This document shows, one piece after another, positions 8,022-16,415 of a stretch of 64,000 nucleotides of DNA; position 1 is the stretch's first letter; every line of letters starts with the position of its first letter. Where the stretch lies: the NCBI RefSeq assembly GCF_002217755.1, contig NZ_BCFL01000016.1, positions 974,319-1,038,318 of the forward strand, written 5' to 3'. Under the pieces are notes generated by a model. It did no database searches and was not told the origin of the DNA. It saw only the letters and a program-made list of their open reading frames with translations. The translations under genes were made by a program, and so were the position numbers. This DNA is from Streptomyces hyaluromycini. GTDB taxonomy: Bacteria; Actinomycetota; Actinomycetes; Streptomycetales; Streptomycetaceae.

Positions 8022-9317
8022 TCAGGAGGAGCAGGCGACGTTGGCGAGGCCCTTCGCCGCGTCGCTGACCTTGTTGTCGCAGGTGACCTTGTTGTTCTCG
8101 ACGGGCGCGAAGTGGAAGCCGTAGCCGGGGCCGTCCACCTGCGCGGTGTTGGCCTGGAACACGTTTCCGGTGCCCCAGCCGTCGAGGATCCGGTGGGTCT
8201 GGAAGCCGTCCTCACGGGAGTGGCTGCCGACGTTGCCCTTGATCAGCCAGTTGTTGCCCTTGACGTCGACCCAGGAGTCGTTGTGACCGCCGCTGAGGTC
8301 GGCGCCGTCGAAGGTGTTGCCGATGAGAGAGCCCCCTGTGGTGCCCTCCTTGATGTCGACGGACTCCGCGGTGGTGTCGCTGACGTGGTTGCCGCGGATC
8401 ACGTTGTCGTCGCTCTTGTCGGGCTTGCAGTCGGTGACGGTGCACCAGTTGGACTGCGCGGAGCCGACGTAGATCCCCTCGCCGAACGTCTCCTTGCGCT
8501 TGCCCGTGGCGCGGACGGTGTTGTCCTCGACCACGTTGCCGGAGCTGAAGTCGCGCAGGTGGATGCCCTCGTCGCCGATGTTCTCGACGGTCAGGCCCTG
8601 GATGACGGTGCCCTGGACCCCGTCGGCCATGACCCCCTTCTGGCCGTTGCGCACGGTGAAGCCGATCAGCCGCCAGTGGCTGGCGCCGTCCAGGTGGAAG
8701 GCGTAGCCGCCGTCGACGCCCCCCGCGTCGATCACCGCGCCGGGGCCGCCGCACAGGAAGATCGGGCGGTCCGCCGTACCGGGGGCGGCGGCGGTGAAGC
8801 GGTCCGAGTAGACCCCGTCCTGCATCTTGATGACATCGCCGGGCCGGGCCTGGTCCAGCGCGTCCTTCAGGGACTTGGCGTCGCTGACGGTGACGGTGGC
8901 GGCCGGGCACTTCACCGGTCCGGCGGCCACGGCCGCGGCCGAGCCGGTCGCGGTGGGCGTGGCCGGCTCGTCGGTGGCCGCCGTTCCGCTCGCTGCCGGG
9001 TCGGAGGCCGTGGTACCGGAGCCGTCCGTGCCGTCGGTGTCGTCGGTCGGCTCGGCGACCGGGATGGTGGGACCGGCGGTGGGACCGGCGCCGTACACGA
9101 CGGGCCGGTCGTCACCGGCGGAGACCCCCGCCACGATCAGCGCCACCACCGAGATCACCAGGGCGGCCGAGGCCACCCACAGCGGCGGCCCGCCGGAGAG
9201 CCAGATCCGGCGCAGCCGCTCCGCGACGGGCTCGCCCGCCGGAGAGCCGCCGCCGCCCGGCCCGCCGTCACCGGGTGCGCCGTCACCACCGGCGGCAGCC
9301 GGGACGTCGTCGCTCAT
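8022..9317 (-). CDS. Membrane-anchored right-handed parallel beta-helix protein (second of two)
   Basis: 431 residues. A Gly/Pro/Ala-rich cytosolic start is followed by one membrane helix (LWVASAALVISVVALIVAG, about residues 43-62), a Thr/Pro-rich linker, then a beta-helix built from repeated turns such as NVVEDNTVRATG, NVIRGNHVSDTT and SLIGNTFDGADL. Parallel beta-helices of this type occur in polysaccharide lyases and in mannuronan C5-epimerases. ATG 9317 overlaps the stop of the first beta-helix gene by 4 bp (ATGA). Location predicts an extracellular enzyme or scaffold that edits the polymer made by the upstream GT2 synthase; enzymatic class cannot be read from the sequence. Confidence 0.82.
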   Translation of the reverse strand: MSDDVPAAAGGDGAPGDGGPGGGGSPAGEPVAERLRRIWLSGGPPLWVASAALVISVVALIVAGVSAGDDRPVVYGAGPTAGPTIPVAEPTDDTDGTDGSGTTASDPAASGTAATDEPATPTATGSAAAVAAGPVKCPAATVTVSDAKSLKDALDQARPGDVIKMQDGVYSDRFTAAAPGTADRPIFLCGGPGAVIDAGGVDGGYAFHLDGASHWRLIGFTVRNGQKGVMADGVQGTVIQGLTVENIGDEGIHLRDFSSGNVVEDNTVRATGKRKETFGEGIYVGSAQSNWCTVTDCKPDKSDDNVIRGNHVSDTTAESVDIKEGTTGGSLIGNTFDGADLSGGHNDSWVDVKGNNWLIKGNVGSHSREDGFQTHRILDGWGTGNVFQANTAQVDGPGYGFHFAPVENNKVTCDNKVSDAAKGLANVACSS

Positions 9318-11266
9318 TCGCTCATCACCGGCTCCCGTCGGCGGCCCGCCACGGCGATCTCGTCCGGCGGCGGGGCGGGCAGCGGTGCCTTGTCGGAGTA
9401 CGGGTGGACGATGCCGGCGCCCCGCCCGCTCGCCCGCCGCCTGCGCCGGCCCATGGCGGCCGAGAACAGGATGAGCAGCAGGATGCCCGTCCACAGCAGG
9501 GTCATCGGGCTCGCGTAGTGCTTGACCTTGACCCAGAAGGAGCTGGTGTCGTACCAGGCGAAGGTCTGGTTCTCCTTGATGTCGGCACCGCCGTGCGAGC
9601 GGCTGGAGTCCACCGCGCTGGGGCCGACCCCGCCGATCACGTTGTAGGAGACCGTCGTGCCGTCCACGCCGCCGACCAGGCTGACCCCGTGGTTGGTGGC
9701 GTCCTGGACGGTGTTGCCGCGTATCTCGGCGGCCGAGTCGCGGACGTACACGCCGGTCTCGGGCCCGTCGATGATGTTGCCGGTGACGGTGGCGCCGGTG
9801 ACCCCGTCGCGTACCGAGATGCCCTGCCGGTTCTGGCCGGTCAGGCGGTTGCCGGTGATGGACACCTTGTCCGCCGCCAGGCGGGCCACGATGCCCATGT
9901 CACCACCCTCGATGCGGTTGTTCTGCACGCCGACGTCGAAACCGCCGAGCACCTCGACACCGTACCGGCCGTTGTCCTTGGCCACGCTGTTGGCCACCGA
10001 GTTGGAGCCGTAGCTGTCGACGGCCTGCCCGGAGGCGGACGGGCCGTCCGCGAGGGGCTTGCCGCTGAGCGTGTAGCCGTTGCCGCCGTTGCCCTCGGCG
10101 GTGCAGCCGCTGACCCGCACCTGCTGGGTGGCCCGGGAGAGGATGAAGCCGTCGCCGCCGTTGTCCTTCGCGACCGTGCGCTGCACGAGCGAGCTGGAGA
10201 CGAACCGGTGCATCACCACCCCGTCCTCCAGGCTGTCCGCCACGGTCGTGTCACTGATCTCGATCCCCGTCGCGCTGGAGATGAAGATCCCGAAAGCGTT
10301 GCCGGTGATGGTCGAGTGCGTGATCGACCCGGAGACGTAGGAGAGGCCGCCGGTCGAGAAGCGGGCGTCGGGAGTGGTCAGTGCGCCCGAGGGCATGGCC
10401 GTGACGTCACCGCTGCTGGTGTTCTGGTCGTCCTGGTTGCCCTGCTGGTCGGCCCGCTCGCGCGCGGTCTTGCCGTGCACCTGGCCGGTGTCCTCAAGGG
10501 AGCCGGTGTTCGGCCGGTCGGTGCCGGTGAGGCTGAGCCCGCCGGTGCGGCCGCTCCAGAACCCCAGGTTCGCGAGTTTGGCGTGCGTCATCTCGAACTG
10601 GCCGCCGATGGTGCGGATGTAGGCGCGGCCGTCCCGGACGTCGCTGTCGGCCTTGTTGGCCTGCGGGTCCCAGCTGGTGATGGTCAGCGGCGCCTGGGCG
10701 GTGCCCTGGAGGGTCAGTTCGCCGCCGAAGGAGACGATGGAGACGAAGCCGGTGCGGTTGCTGGCCATCCGCAGGGTGAGGCCGCCCGGGTTGGACAGCT
10801 TCAGCTTGGCGCCGACGTTGAGGTAGATGTTCTCGGTCAGCAGATACGAGCCGTCCTTGCGCCGCAGGAAGGTCTGCGGGGCGAGTTTCAGCAGGTCGGC
10901 GATGGTGTAGGCGTTGCTGCGCTCGGTGAGTACCAGGGTGTACCCGTTGTCGGTGTCCAGCCGGTACGGCACGGTCCACTTGGTGCTCTGCAGGGGCGCC
11001 ACCGAGCTGAACGCCCGTACCTGGTTGAGCCGGTGGTCCTCGTCGGCGACCAGCGCAGCCTGGGTCTCCGCGTCCTCGGCGGCCAGTTTCTGCTTCTTGT
11101 CGCCGTCCCCGTCGGCGTGCGCCGTGGCCGAGGCGCCCAGCAGCAGCGTCGCCGCCACCGCGAAGGCGCCCAGCACGGCCACCGCTCCGGCACCGGCCCG
11201 GCGCAGCCGGGTGCCGGGGCCGGGTCTTCTCTTCGTCATGGGTTGCGTCATGAGGGGGGTGGTCAT
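9314..11266 (-). CDS. Membrane-anchored right-handed parallel beta-helix protein (first of two)
   Basis: 650 residues: a twin-Arg-rich N-terminus and hydrophobic signal/anchor (about 24-50), a long beta-helix with periodic turns (for example SITHSTITGNAFGIFIS, GIEISDTTVADSLEDG, NIIDGPETGVYVRDS), and a C-terminal membrane helix (MTLLWTGILLLILFSAAMG) followed by RRRRR. So the helix lies outside the membrane with both ends anchored. ATG 11266 is just past the GT2 stop at 11271; ATGs at 11251 and 11239 are alternatives. Its layout recalls the epimerase/lyase partner of alginate-type synthesis operons, but no catalytic residues can be asserted. Confidence 0.82.
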   Translation of the reverse strand: MTTPLMTQPMTKRRPGPGTRLRRAGAGAVAVLGAFAVAATLLLGASATAHADGDGDKKQKLAAEDAETQAALVADEDHRLNQVRAFSSVAPLQSTKWTVPYRLDTDNGYTLVLTERSNAYTIADLLKLAPQTFLRRKDGSYLLTENIYLNVGAKLKLSNPGGLTLRMASNRTGFVSIVSFGGELTLQGTAQAPLTITSWDPQANKADSDVRDGRAYIRTIGGQFEMTHAKLANLGFWSGRTGGLSLTGTDRPNTGSLEDTGQVHGKTARERADQQGNQDDQNTSSGDVTAMPSGALTTPDARFSTGGLSYVSGSITHSTITGNAFGIFISSATGIEISDTTVADSLEDGVVMHRFVSSSLVQRTVAKDNGGDGFILSRATQQVRVSGCTAEGNGGNGYTLSGKPLADGPSASGQAVDSYGSNSVANSVAKDNGRYGVEVLGGFDVGVQNNRIEGGDMGIVARLAADKVSITGNRLTGQNRQGISVRDGVTGATVTGNIIDGPETGVYVRDSAAEIRGNTVQDATNHGVSLVGGVDGTTVSYNVIGGVGPSAVDSSRSHGGADIKENQTFAWYDTSSFWVKVKHYASPMTLLWTGILLLILFSAAMGRRRRRASGRGAGIVHPYSDKAPLPAPPPDEIAVAGRRREPVMSE

Positions 11267-11270
11267 GGCG

Positions 11271-12587
11271 TCAGATCACCTCGGGCTGGAGGGCGGAGTG
11301 GCTCTGGCCGCCGCCGGCGGATCCGGAGAGCGTGGCCGCGCTCTGGCCCTCGCCCCCGATGCTGGTGCTGTTGCGGGTGAGCCAGCCCTGCTTGTTCATG
11401 GTGACGAAGGCGTACAGCTTGATCGGCAGCGAGATCATGATGACCACGAGGGCCGTCAGCGGCAGCAGGAAGATCTCCTGTGGGTGCCTGCGCAGGTGCG
11501 AGTAGCCGCGGACGGCCCGGCCCAGCAGCAGCCAGACCAGGGTGAGGACGATGCCGCGGCCGCTGAAGTCCAGCCGGCTCAGCAGCAGATAGCCGAGGGC
11601 CATGCCCATGGTCACCGGGGTCAGCAGGATCTGCAGCACGGTGATCTTGGTGACCAGCGGGACCCGCCACAGCCAGCCCTTGTAGAGCGCGGTCAGGTAG
11701 CACCGGTAGGAGTTGCGGCTCCACCGGACGCGCTGCTTCACGAAGGCCCGGAAGGACGACGGGAACATGGAGATCGCCCGCGCGGAGGACTGGTGCACGG
11801 TCTTGTAGCCCGAGGCGAGCACCAGCCAGGTCAGCCGGCCGTCGTCGCCCGCCACACAGCGGCGGCCGAGGAAGAACTCGTTCTCCAGGTTCTCCAGCAC
11901 GGGCAGGACCGCCGTGCGGCGGTAGGCGGCGGTACGGCCGGACAGACAGGCCACCGCTCCGGCCCGGCCCATGGCCGGAACGTAGTCGTAGTAACGGAGG
12001 TTGACCAGCCAGTCGGCGATGCGGCGCCAGACGCTGGTGGTGCGCTGGTAGACGTTCTGCTGGGTGCCCACGCCGCCGACCGTCGGGTCCTCGAACGGCA
12101 TCTGCACGGCGTCAAGGAGACCCGGCTCCCAGCGGGTGTCGGAGTCCACCAGGACGAGGAGCTCGCTGGTGGCGGCCCGTATGCCGACCCCCAGGGCGGA
12201 ACGTTTCCCCCTGTGTTCGAAGGCGAGCACCCGGACCCGGGGGTCCTCCACCAGCGACAGCCGGTGCAGTACCTCGTGGTCCTCGACGTCGGGGACGATG
12301 ATGATCTCGGCGGGATCCTGGGCGAGCCAGGTCTCCAGGCATTCCAGCAGGATCTCCGGGTCTTCCCTATAGGCCGGGACCACCACGGACACGCTGGTAC
12401 GGAAGTTGTTGACGACTGGCTTGGCGAACCGGGAGAGCACCGCTCGGTACAGCCAGAGCGCCCAGACGAACAGTCCGGCAAGCCCCAGCGGCATCAGCTC
12501 TCGCCACGAAGTTTCCCCCACAGCCTCGACGATCCACGACCAGACCTGGTCGAAGAACTCGGACAAAGTTGCGCTCTCCCCCCACAT
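11271..12587 (-). CDS. Processive family 2 glycosyltransferase (polysaccharide synthase)
   Basis: 438-residue integral membrane GT2 enzyme. One N-terminal helix (about 33-52) is followed by the catalytic domain with VVVPAYREDP at about 68, the metal-binding DSD at 148-150, GDD at 247-249 (catalytic acid region) and QRVRW at 285-289, the QxxRW motif that marks processive synthases such as those for hyaluronan, cellulose and alginate. Three or four helices follow (about 305-410) and form the export channel. It is the first gene of the set, with the two beta-helix genes directly downstream, so it should make and extrude a linear polymer, probably containing glucuronate given the linked UDP-glucose dehydrogenase. 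Confidence 0.92.
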   Translation of the reverse strand: MWGESATLSEFFDQVWSWIVEAVGETSWRELMPLGLAGLFVWALWLYRAVLSRFAKPVVNNFRTSVSVVVPAYREDPEILLECLETWLAQDPAEIIIVPDVEDHEVLHRLSLVEDPRVRVLAFEHRGKRSALGVGIRAATSELLVLVDSDTRWEPGLLDAVQMPFEDPTVGGVGTQQNVYQRTTSVWRRIADWLVNLRYYDYVPAMGRAGAVACLSGRTAAYRRTAVLPVLENLENEFFLGRRCVAGDDGRLTWLVLASGYKTVHQSSARAISMFPSSFRAFVKQRVRWSRNSYRCYLTALYKGWLWRVPLVTKITVLQILLTPVTMGMALGYLLLSRLDFSGRGIVLTLVWLLLGRAVRGYSHLRRHPQEIFLLPLTALVVIMISLPIKLYAFVTMNKQGWLTRNSTSIGGEGQSAATLSGSAGGGQSHSALQPEVI

Positions 12588-12719
12588 GACACGACTGCCA
12601 CGGCCCGAAATAAGACAGAACCGGGCACTGCTCCAGCGATGCTAGGGGCTCATGGGTGAACAGCGATCACACAAAGCTCGAACTTCACTTACAGAGTCTT
12701 CACACCCATCCCGCCCCAA

Positions 12720-12747
12720 CCGTGACGGCGGGTCACACCCGTCACGG
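12720..12747. promoter_or_regulatory. Palindrome with a BldD-like box upstream of the GT2 operon
   Basis: CCGTGACGG and CCGTCACGG form perfect 9-bp inverted arms around a 10-bp spacer. Inside, GTGAC-GGCGG-GTCAC (12722-12736) has the inverted TGAC/GTCA half-sites seen in BldD targets. It lies 133-160 bp upstream of the GT2 start codon. BldD binds as a cyclic di-GMP-linked dimer and represses developmental genes; binding here is inferred from pattern alone. Confidence 0.4.
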
Positions 12748-12870
12748 CAATGAGGGGATCCTATGAGGGTGATGTGAAGAGCGTGAACTCGGCTGATAAA
12801 TGGCATGTTTCGGCCCAACGACCGGAAAGCGCGCCCTATTCGAAGATGCGCCCAGTGTGAGCGCCCCGAC

Positions 12871-12964
12871 AGGGGCGCGGGGCTGTTGTCGATATGCGGC
12901 TGCCGCCGCGTGGGCGCGACCAGCGCGTGGGTGCGACCAGCCCCCACGCACCCGCAGCCGACAA
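12871..12964. repeat. Dispersed repeat C, copy 1, with an internal 17-bp duplication
   Basis: This stretch matches 57797-57873 almost base for base: a GGGGCGCGGGGCTGT lead, then TCGATATGCGGCTGCCGCCG, then GTGGGCGCGACCAG and CCCCCACGCACCCGC. Copy 1 carries an extra tandem 17-bp unit (12907-12923 and 12924-12940). The rest of the 411-bp gap between the GT2 gene and the DUF255 gene holds the palindrome at 12720 and no recognisable gene. Confidence 0.85.
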
Positions 12965-12998
12965 CGTGCCCACAGAATTCGGCGGACTTCGGCGGACC

Positions 12999-15038
12999 TC
13001 AGCCCCCGAGTGCCGCCCGCAGCCGCTCCGGGTCGACGGTCGGCGCGTCACACGTGAAGTTGCGGCACACGTACGCGGCCGCCTCCCCGCCGACCAGCGG
13101 CCGCCCCGCGAGCAACGGGAACTCGTCACTCTCCGGCGTGCCCACGGCCACGACAGCACCGGGCGCTGTACCCAGAAGTGCGGTGCGATGCAGGGCGGTC
13201 GTGCGGGGGTCCGTTGCGTCCGGCCCCACGATCGCCACCTCGCGCGGACCGTCCAGCAGCGCCTCGGCGACGGCGAGCCCCCACCCGATGAAGCGCGGCA
13301 CGCGCGGTCCGAGCGTGCCGACGATCCCCAACGCCCTTTCCGCGGCGGTGCGATGAGATTCGGCACCGGTGTGGGCCGCGTAGCCGAGCAGGGCGCCGGC
13401 GGCGGCGGTCCACCCGGAGGGCGTGGCGTTGTCGGTCGGATCCTGCGGCCGGCGGATCAGCTGCTCGGCGTCGGCGGCCGTGTCGTAGAGGGCACCGGTC
13501 TCCGGGTTCTCCTCGTCGGTGAAGCGAGCCAGCACATGGTCGAGGAGGAGCCCGGCGAACTCCAGCCAGACGCCCTCGCCGGTCACGGACGCGAGCGCGA
13601 GGAAGCCCTCGGCGACGTCGCCGTAGTCCTCCAGCACGCCCGCGTTGGCGCCGACCCTGCCGTCCCGGCTGGTGCGGGCGAGCCGCGCGTGGTCGTCGAG
13701 ATGCAGCCGTACGAGGAGATCCGCCGCGCCGACGGCGGCCTCGACCAGGTCGGGGCGGTCGAAGTAGGCGCCGGTCTCGGCGAGAGCGGCGACGGCGAGG
13801 CCGTTCCAGGCGGCGACGACCTTGTCGTCCCGGCCCGGGGCCGGGCGTTCGGCCCGTGCGGCCAGCAGCCGCCGTTTGACGGACTCGATCCGCTCGGCGT
13901 CGAACACGCCCTCCTGCTGGGGGAGTTGCAGCACGGACTGCCCCTCCTCGAAGGTGCCCTCCGCGGTGACCCCGAAGTACCGGGCGGCCAGGTCCGCGTC
14001 GTCCTCGCCGAGGACCTCGCGGAGCTGTGCGGGCGTCCACGCGTAGTACGCGCCCTCGACGTGCCGTCCGCTCCCGTCGTCGCTGTCGGCGTCCAGCGCG
14101 GAGGCGAACCCGCCCTCGGCGGTGCGCAGTTCGCGGACCATGAAGTCGGCGGTCTCCAGGGCGACCCGGCGGGCCAGCTCGGATCCGGTGGCCCGCCACA
14201 GGTGGGCGTACACCCGGCACAGCAGGGCGTTGTCGTACAGCATCTTCTCGAAGTGCGGCACAACCCAGTCGCGGTCCACGGAGTAACGGGCGAAGCCGCC
14301 GCCGAGCTGGTCGTAGAGGCCGCCGCGGGCCATCCGCTCACAGGTGTCCACGGCCATCTGCAGCGCGCCCTCGGAACCCGTCCGGGCGTGGTGCCGAAGC
14401 AGGAACTCGATCACCATGGACGGCGGAAACTTGGGGGCACCGCCGAATCCGCCGCGCTGCGGGTCGTACTCGCGGGTGAGCCCGAGCAGCGCCTGGGCGA
14501 GCTCCTGCTCACCGGGCGGCCGGCCGCCCTGGTGGCCGAGCTCCCGCTGGGCGAGATCGCGGACGATCTTCCCGGCGACCTCGGCGACCTCGTCCCGCCG
14601 GTCGTCCCAGGCGGCCCGGACCCCCTCCAGCACCTGCCGGAAGGAGGGCATGCCGTGGCGGGGGGCGGGCGGGAAGTAGGTGCCGAAGTAGAAGGGTTCG
14701 GCGTCCGGGGTGAGAAACACGGTCATGGGCCAGCCGCCCTGCCCCGTGGCGGCCTGCACGGCCTCCATATAGACGGCGTCGACGTCCGGCCGCTCCTCAC
14801 GGTCGACCTTGACGCTGACGAAGTGCTCGTTGAGGTAGCCGGCGGTGGCCTCGTCCTCGAAGGACTCGTGGGCCATCACATGACACCAGTGGCAAGAGCT
14901 GTACCCGACGCTCAGCAGTACGGGCTTGTTCGCGGTCCGCGCGGCCTCGAAGGCTTCGGCCGACCAGGGCCACCAGTCGACGGGGTTGTCGGCGTGCTGG
15001 AGGAGGTACGGGGACGTCTCATGGGCCAGTCGGTTCAC
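12999..15038 (-). CDS. DUF255 thioredoxin-domain protein (YyaL/SSP411-like)
   Basis: 679 residues. The N-terminal DUF255 thioredoxin-like domain carries CHWC (Cys49-Cys52) within [13 protein letters not shown], and the remainder is an (alpha/alpha)-barrel resembling N-acylglucosamine epimerase/glycosidase folds. Family members are widespread and cytosolic; no reaction is established. GTG 15038 gives [15 protein letters not shown], the conserved family N-terminus; longer starts lack homology to it. The start lies inside the 3' end of the ArsR gene (20-bp overlap), so the two are likely co-transcribed. A homologue sits near mca in mycobacteria too. Confidence 0.9.
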   Translation of the reverse strand: MNRLAHETSPYLLQHADNPVDWWPWSAEAFEAARTANKPVLLSVGYSSCHWCHVMAHESFEDEATAGYLNEHFVSVKVDREERPDVDAVYMEAVQAATGQGGWPMTVFLTPDAEPFYFGTYFPPAPRHGMPSFRQVLEGVRAAWDDRRDEVAEVAGKIVRDLAQRELGHQGGRPPGEQELAQALLGLTREYDPQRGGFGGAPKFPPSMVIEFLLRHHARTGSEGALQMAVDTCERMARGGLYDQLGGGFARYSVDRDWVVPHFEKMLYDNALLCRVYAHLWRATGSELARRVALETADFMVRELRTAEGGFASALDADSDDGSGRHVEGAYYAWTPAQLREVLGEDDADLAARYFGVTAEGTFEEGQSVLQLPQQEGVFDAERIESVKRRLLAARAERPAPGRDDKVVAAWNGLAVAALAETGAYFDRPDLVEAAVGAADLLVRLHLDDHARLARTSRDGRVGANAGVLEDYGDVAEGFLALASVTGEGVWLEFAGLLLDHVLARFTDEENPETGALYDTAADAEQLIRRPQDPTDNATPSGWTAAAGALLGYAAHTGAESHRTAAERALGIVGTLGPRVPRFIGWGLAVAEALLDGPREVAIVGPDATDPRTTALHRTALLGTAPGAVVAVGTPESDEFPLLAGRPLVGGEAAAYVCRNFTCDAPTVDPERLRAALGG

Positions 15039-15666
15039 CGTTCCACTCTCCCATGGGCTCGGCCACGGCGTAGAAACGCATGTTGACGGGGCGCGCCCCT
15101 TCGGGGGCGGTCTCGCGCGAGTGCCCGTAGTGGTCGAGCAGGGCGCGGTACTCACGCATGAACGCGGTGAGCTCGTCCCTGGTCAGCCAGGTGCCGTGGC
15201 GCTGGACATGAGCCCAGCCGTCCGGGCCGCGGTACTCCTCGTGGGCGCGACGGAACAGCCGGGTGTCGATGTCGATCTTCAGCAGGGCGAGGTGCCTGGC
15301 GGCCTCGAACTCCTCCGTCGTCATCGTCGCAGGGTCGGGTGCGGTGTGGCTGAAGGGCAGGCTCCGCCACCAGCGCTCCCGGCCGCCCGACTTCTCCGGG
15401 ATCTCCTCGATGAGCTTCTGCTCGGCGAGTTTGCGCAGGTGGTAGCTGGTGGTGCCGGAACTCTCGCCGAGTTCGCGGGCGAGCACGGTGGAGTTCGCCT
15501 CGCCGTGCCGGCCGAGGTAGTCGAGGATCCGGCGGCGCAGGGGGTTGCCGAGGGACTTGTAGAGGGCGGTGCGCTCCAGGCTGGTCAGCTCGGCGGGTGC
15601 GGCGGGCGTCTCGGGGTCTGCGGCGGGCTCGGGTGCTCCGGCCGTCGGGGGCGTGCCGTCGGTCAT
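15019..15666 (-). CDS. ArsR-type winged-helix regulator
   Basis: 215-residue regulator with an ArsR/HTH_20 winged helix at about residues 25-105: [17 protein letters not shown], then [23 protein letters not shown], then [17 protein letters not shown] (wing). The C-terminal half (about 110-215) resembles the effector part of Streptomyces ArsR-like repressors of membrane proteins and has no metal-binding CVC motif, so metal sensing is unlikely. ATG 15666 is preferred; ATG 15705 has a better Shine-Dalgarno (GGGAAGGG) and remains possible. It is divergent from a small membrane protein gene and overlaps the DUF255 gene. Confidence 0.85.
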   Translation of the reverse strand: MTDGTPPTAGAPEPAADPETPAAPAELTSLERTALYKSLGNPLRRRILDYLGRHGEANSTVLARELGESSGTTSYHLRKLAEQKLIEEIPEKSGGRERWWRSLPFSHTAPDPATMTTEEFEAARHLALLKIDIDTRLFRRAHEEYRGPDGWAHVQRHGTWLTRDELTAFMREYRALLDHYGHSRETAPEGARPVNMRFYAVAEPMGEWNGEPTGP

Positions 15667-15753
15667 GCGGCCACGGTAACCCCGGCCCCGAGAACCCTGA
15701 GACATCCCTGACCCTTCCCCGGACCCCTCCCTGATGTCTGCCGAATTTTCTTT

Positions 15754-15769
15754 GCAGAAATTTCTCTGC
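15754..15769. promoter_or_regulatory. Candidate ArsR operator in the divergent promoter
   Basis: GCAGA-AATTTC-TCTGC is a perfect inverted repeat in an AT-rich island (about 15744-15765) that stands out from the GC-rich surroundings. It lies between the ArsR gene and the divergent small membrane protein gene and would control both. Confidence 0.5.
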
Positions 15770-15853
15770 GGTCTAGCGTGGGGGCATGGCGGAAGTGCCG
15801 GGCGATTCACAGGTTCCACAGCCACGGATCCGGAACAAGACGAGGGGGATCAG

Positions 15854-16303
15854 ATGTTGGACCGCTTAACGGCGATGCAGACCCGAAGGACGAGGCGGAT
15901 GAGGCGGCTGAAGCGGTGGGCACTGATCCTTCTCGGATCGTCCGCCGTGCTGCTCGTACCGTGGATGGTGGTGCTGGCACAGACGCTGCCCACCAGGACC
16001 GAGGTGCACAACTGGTCGCTGGCCTGGATCGGGCTGGACGTCCTGATGGCGGCGGGCTGCGCGGCCACGGCGGTGCTGGGCCTGCGCGGCGACGCCCGGG
16101 CCCGCCTCACCGCCTCCGCGACGGCATCGGTCGCGGTCCTGGACGCGTGGTTCGACATAACGACGTCGCCGATGGGCACGGCACTGCTGGAGGCGCTGGG
16201 CAGCGCCGTGGCGGAGGCGGGGCTGGCGGCGGCCTGCGTGTACCTGGCCCTGTCGAAGGGGTGGGGCCGGATGGCTCCCCAGCCGGGCCGGGCCGTCCAG
16301 TAG
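15854..16303 (+). CDS. Small four-helix membrane protein of unknown function
   Basis: 149 residues. A strongly basic start (MQTRRTRRMRRLKRW) precedes four predicted membrane helices: ALILLGSSAVLLVPWMVVLA, GLDVLMAAGCAATAVLGL, ASATASVAVLDAWFDI and EALGSAVAEAGLAAACVYLA. ATG 15854 has GAGGGGG 6 nt upstream. No family function is recognised. Divergence from the ArsR gene across a shared palindrome suggests it is the regulated target. Confidence 0.75.
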   Translation: MLDRLTAMQTRRTRRMRRLKRWALILLGSSAVLLVPWMVVLAQTLPTRTEVHNWSLAWIGLDVLMAAGCAATAVLGLRGDARARLTASATASVAVLDAWFDITTSPMGTALLEALGSAVAEAGLAAACVYLALSKGWGRMAPQPGRAVQ

Positions 16304-16415
16304 CCGGGACCACCACCGAACCCTCACCGATCGCCTGATCGTCGCCCCCTCGCCATCGCGACCCTTCGCAAGGACACTTGTAGACAATGGAGTTGCCGCT
16401 GGAGGGGGACGGGAC

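Noticed and set aside
8022..11266. Beta-helix proteins as phage tailspikes
   Set aside because: Both have membrane anchors and are coupled to a GT2 synthase and UDP-glucose dehydrogenase; no phage structural gene is nearby.
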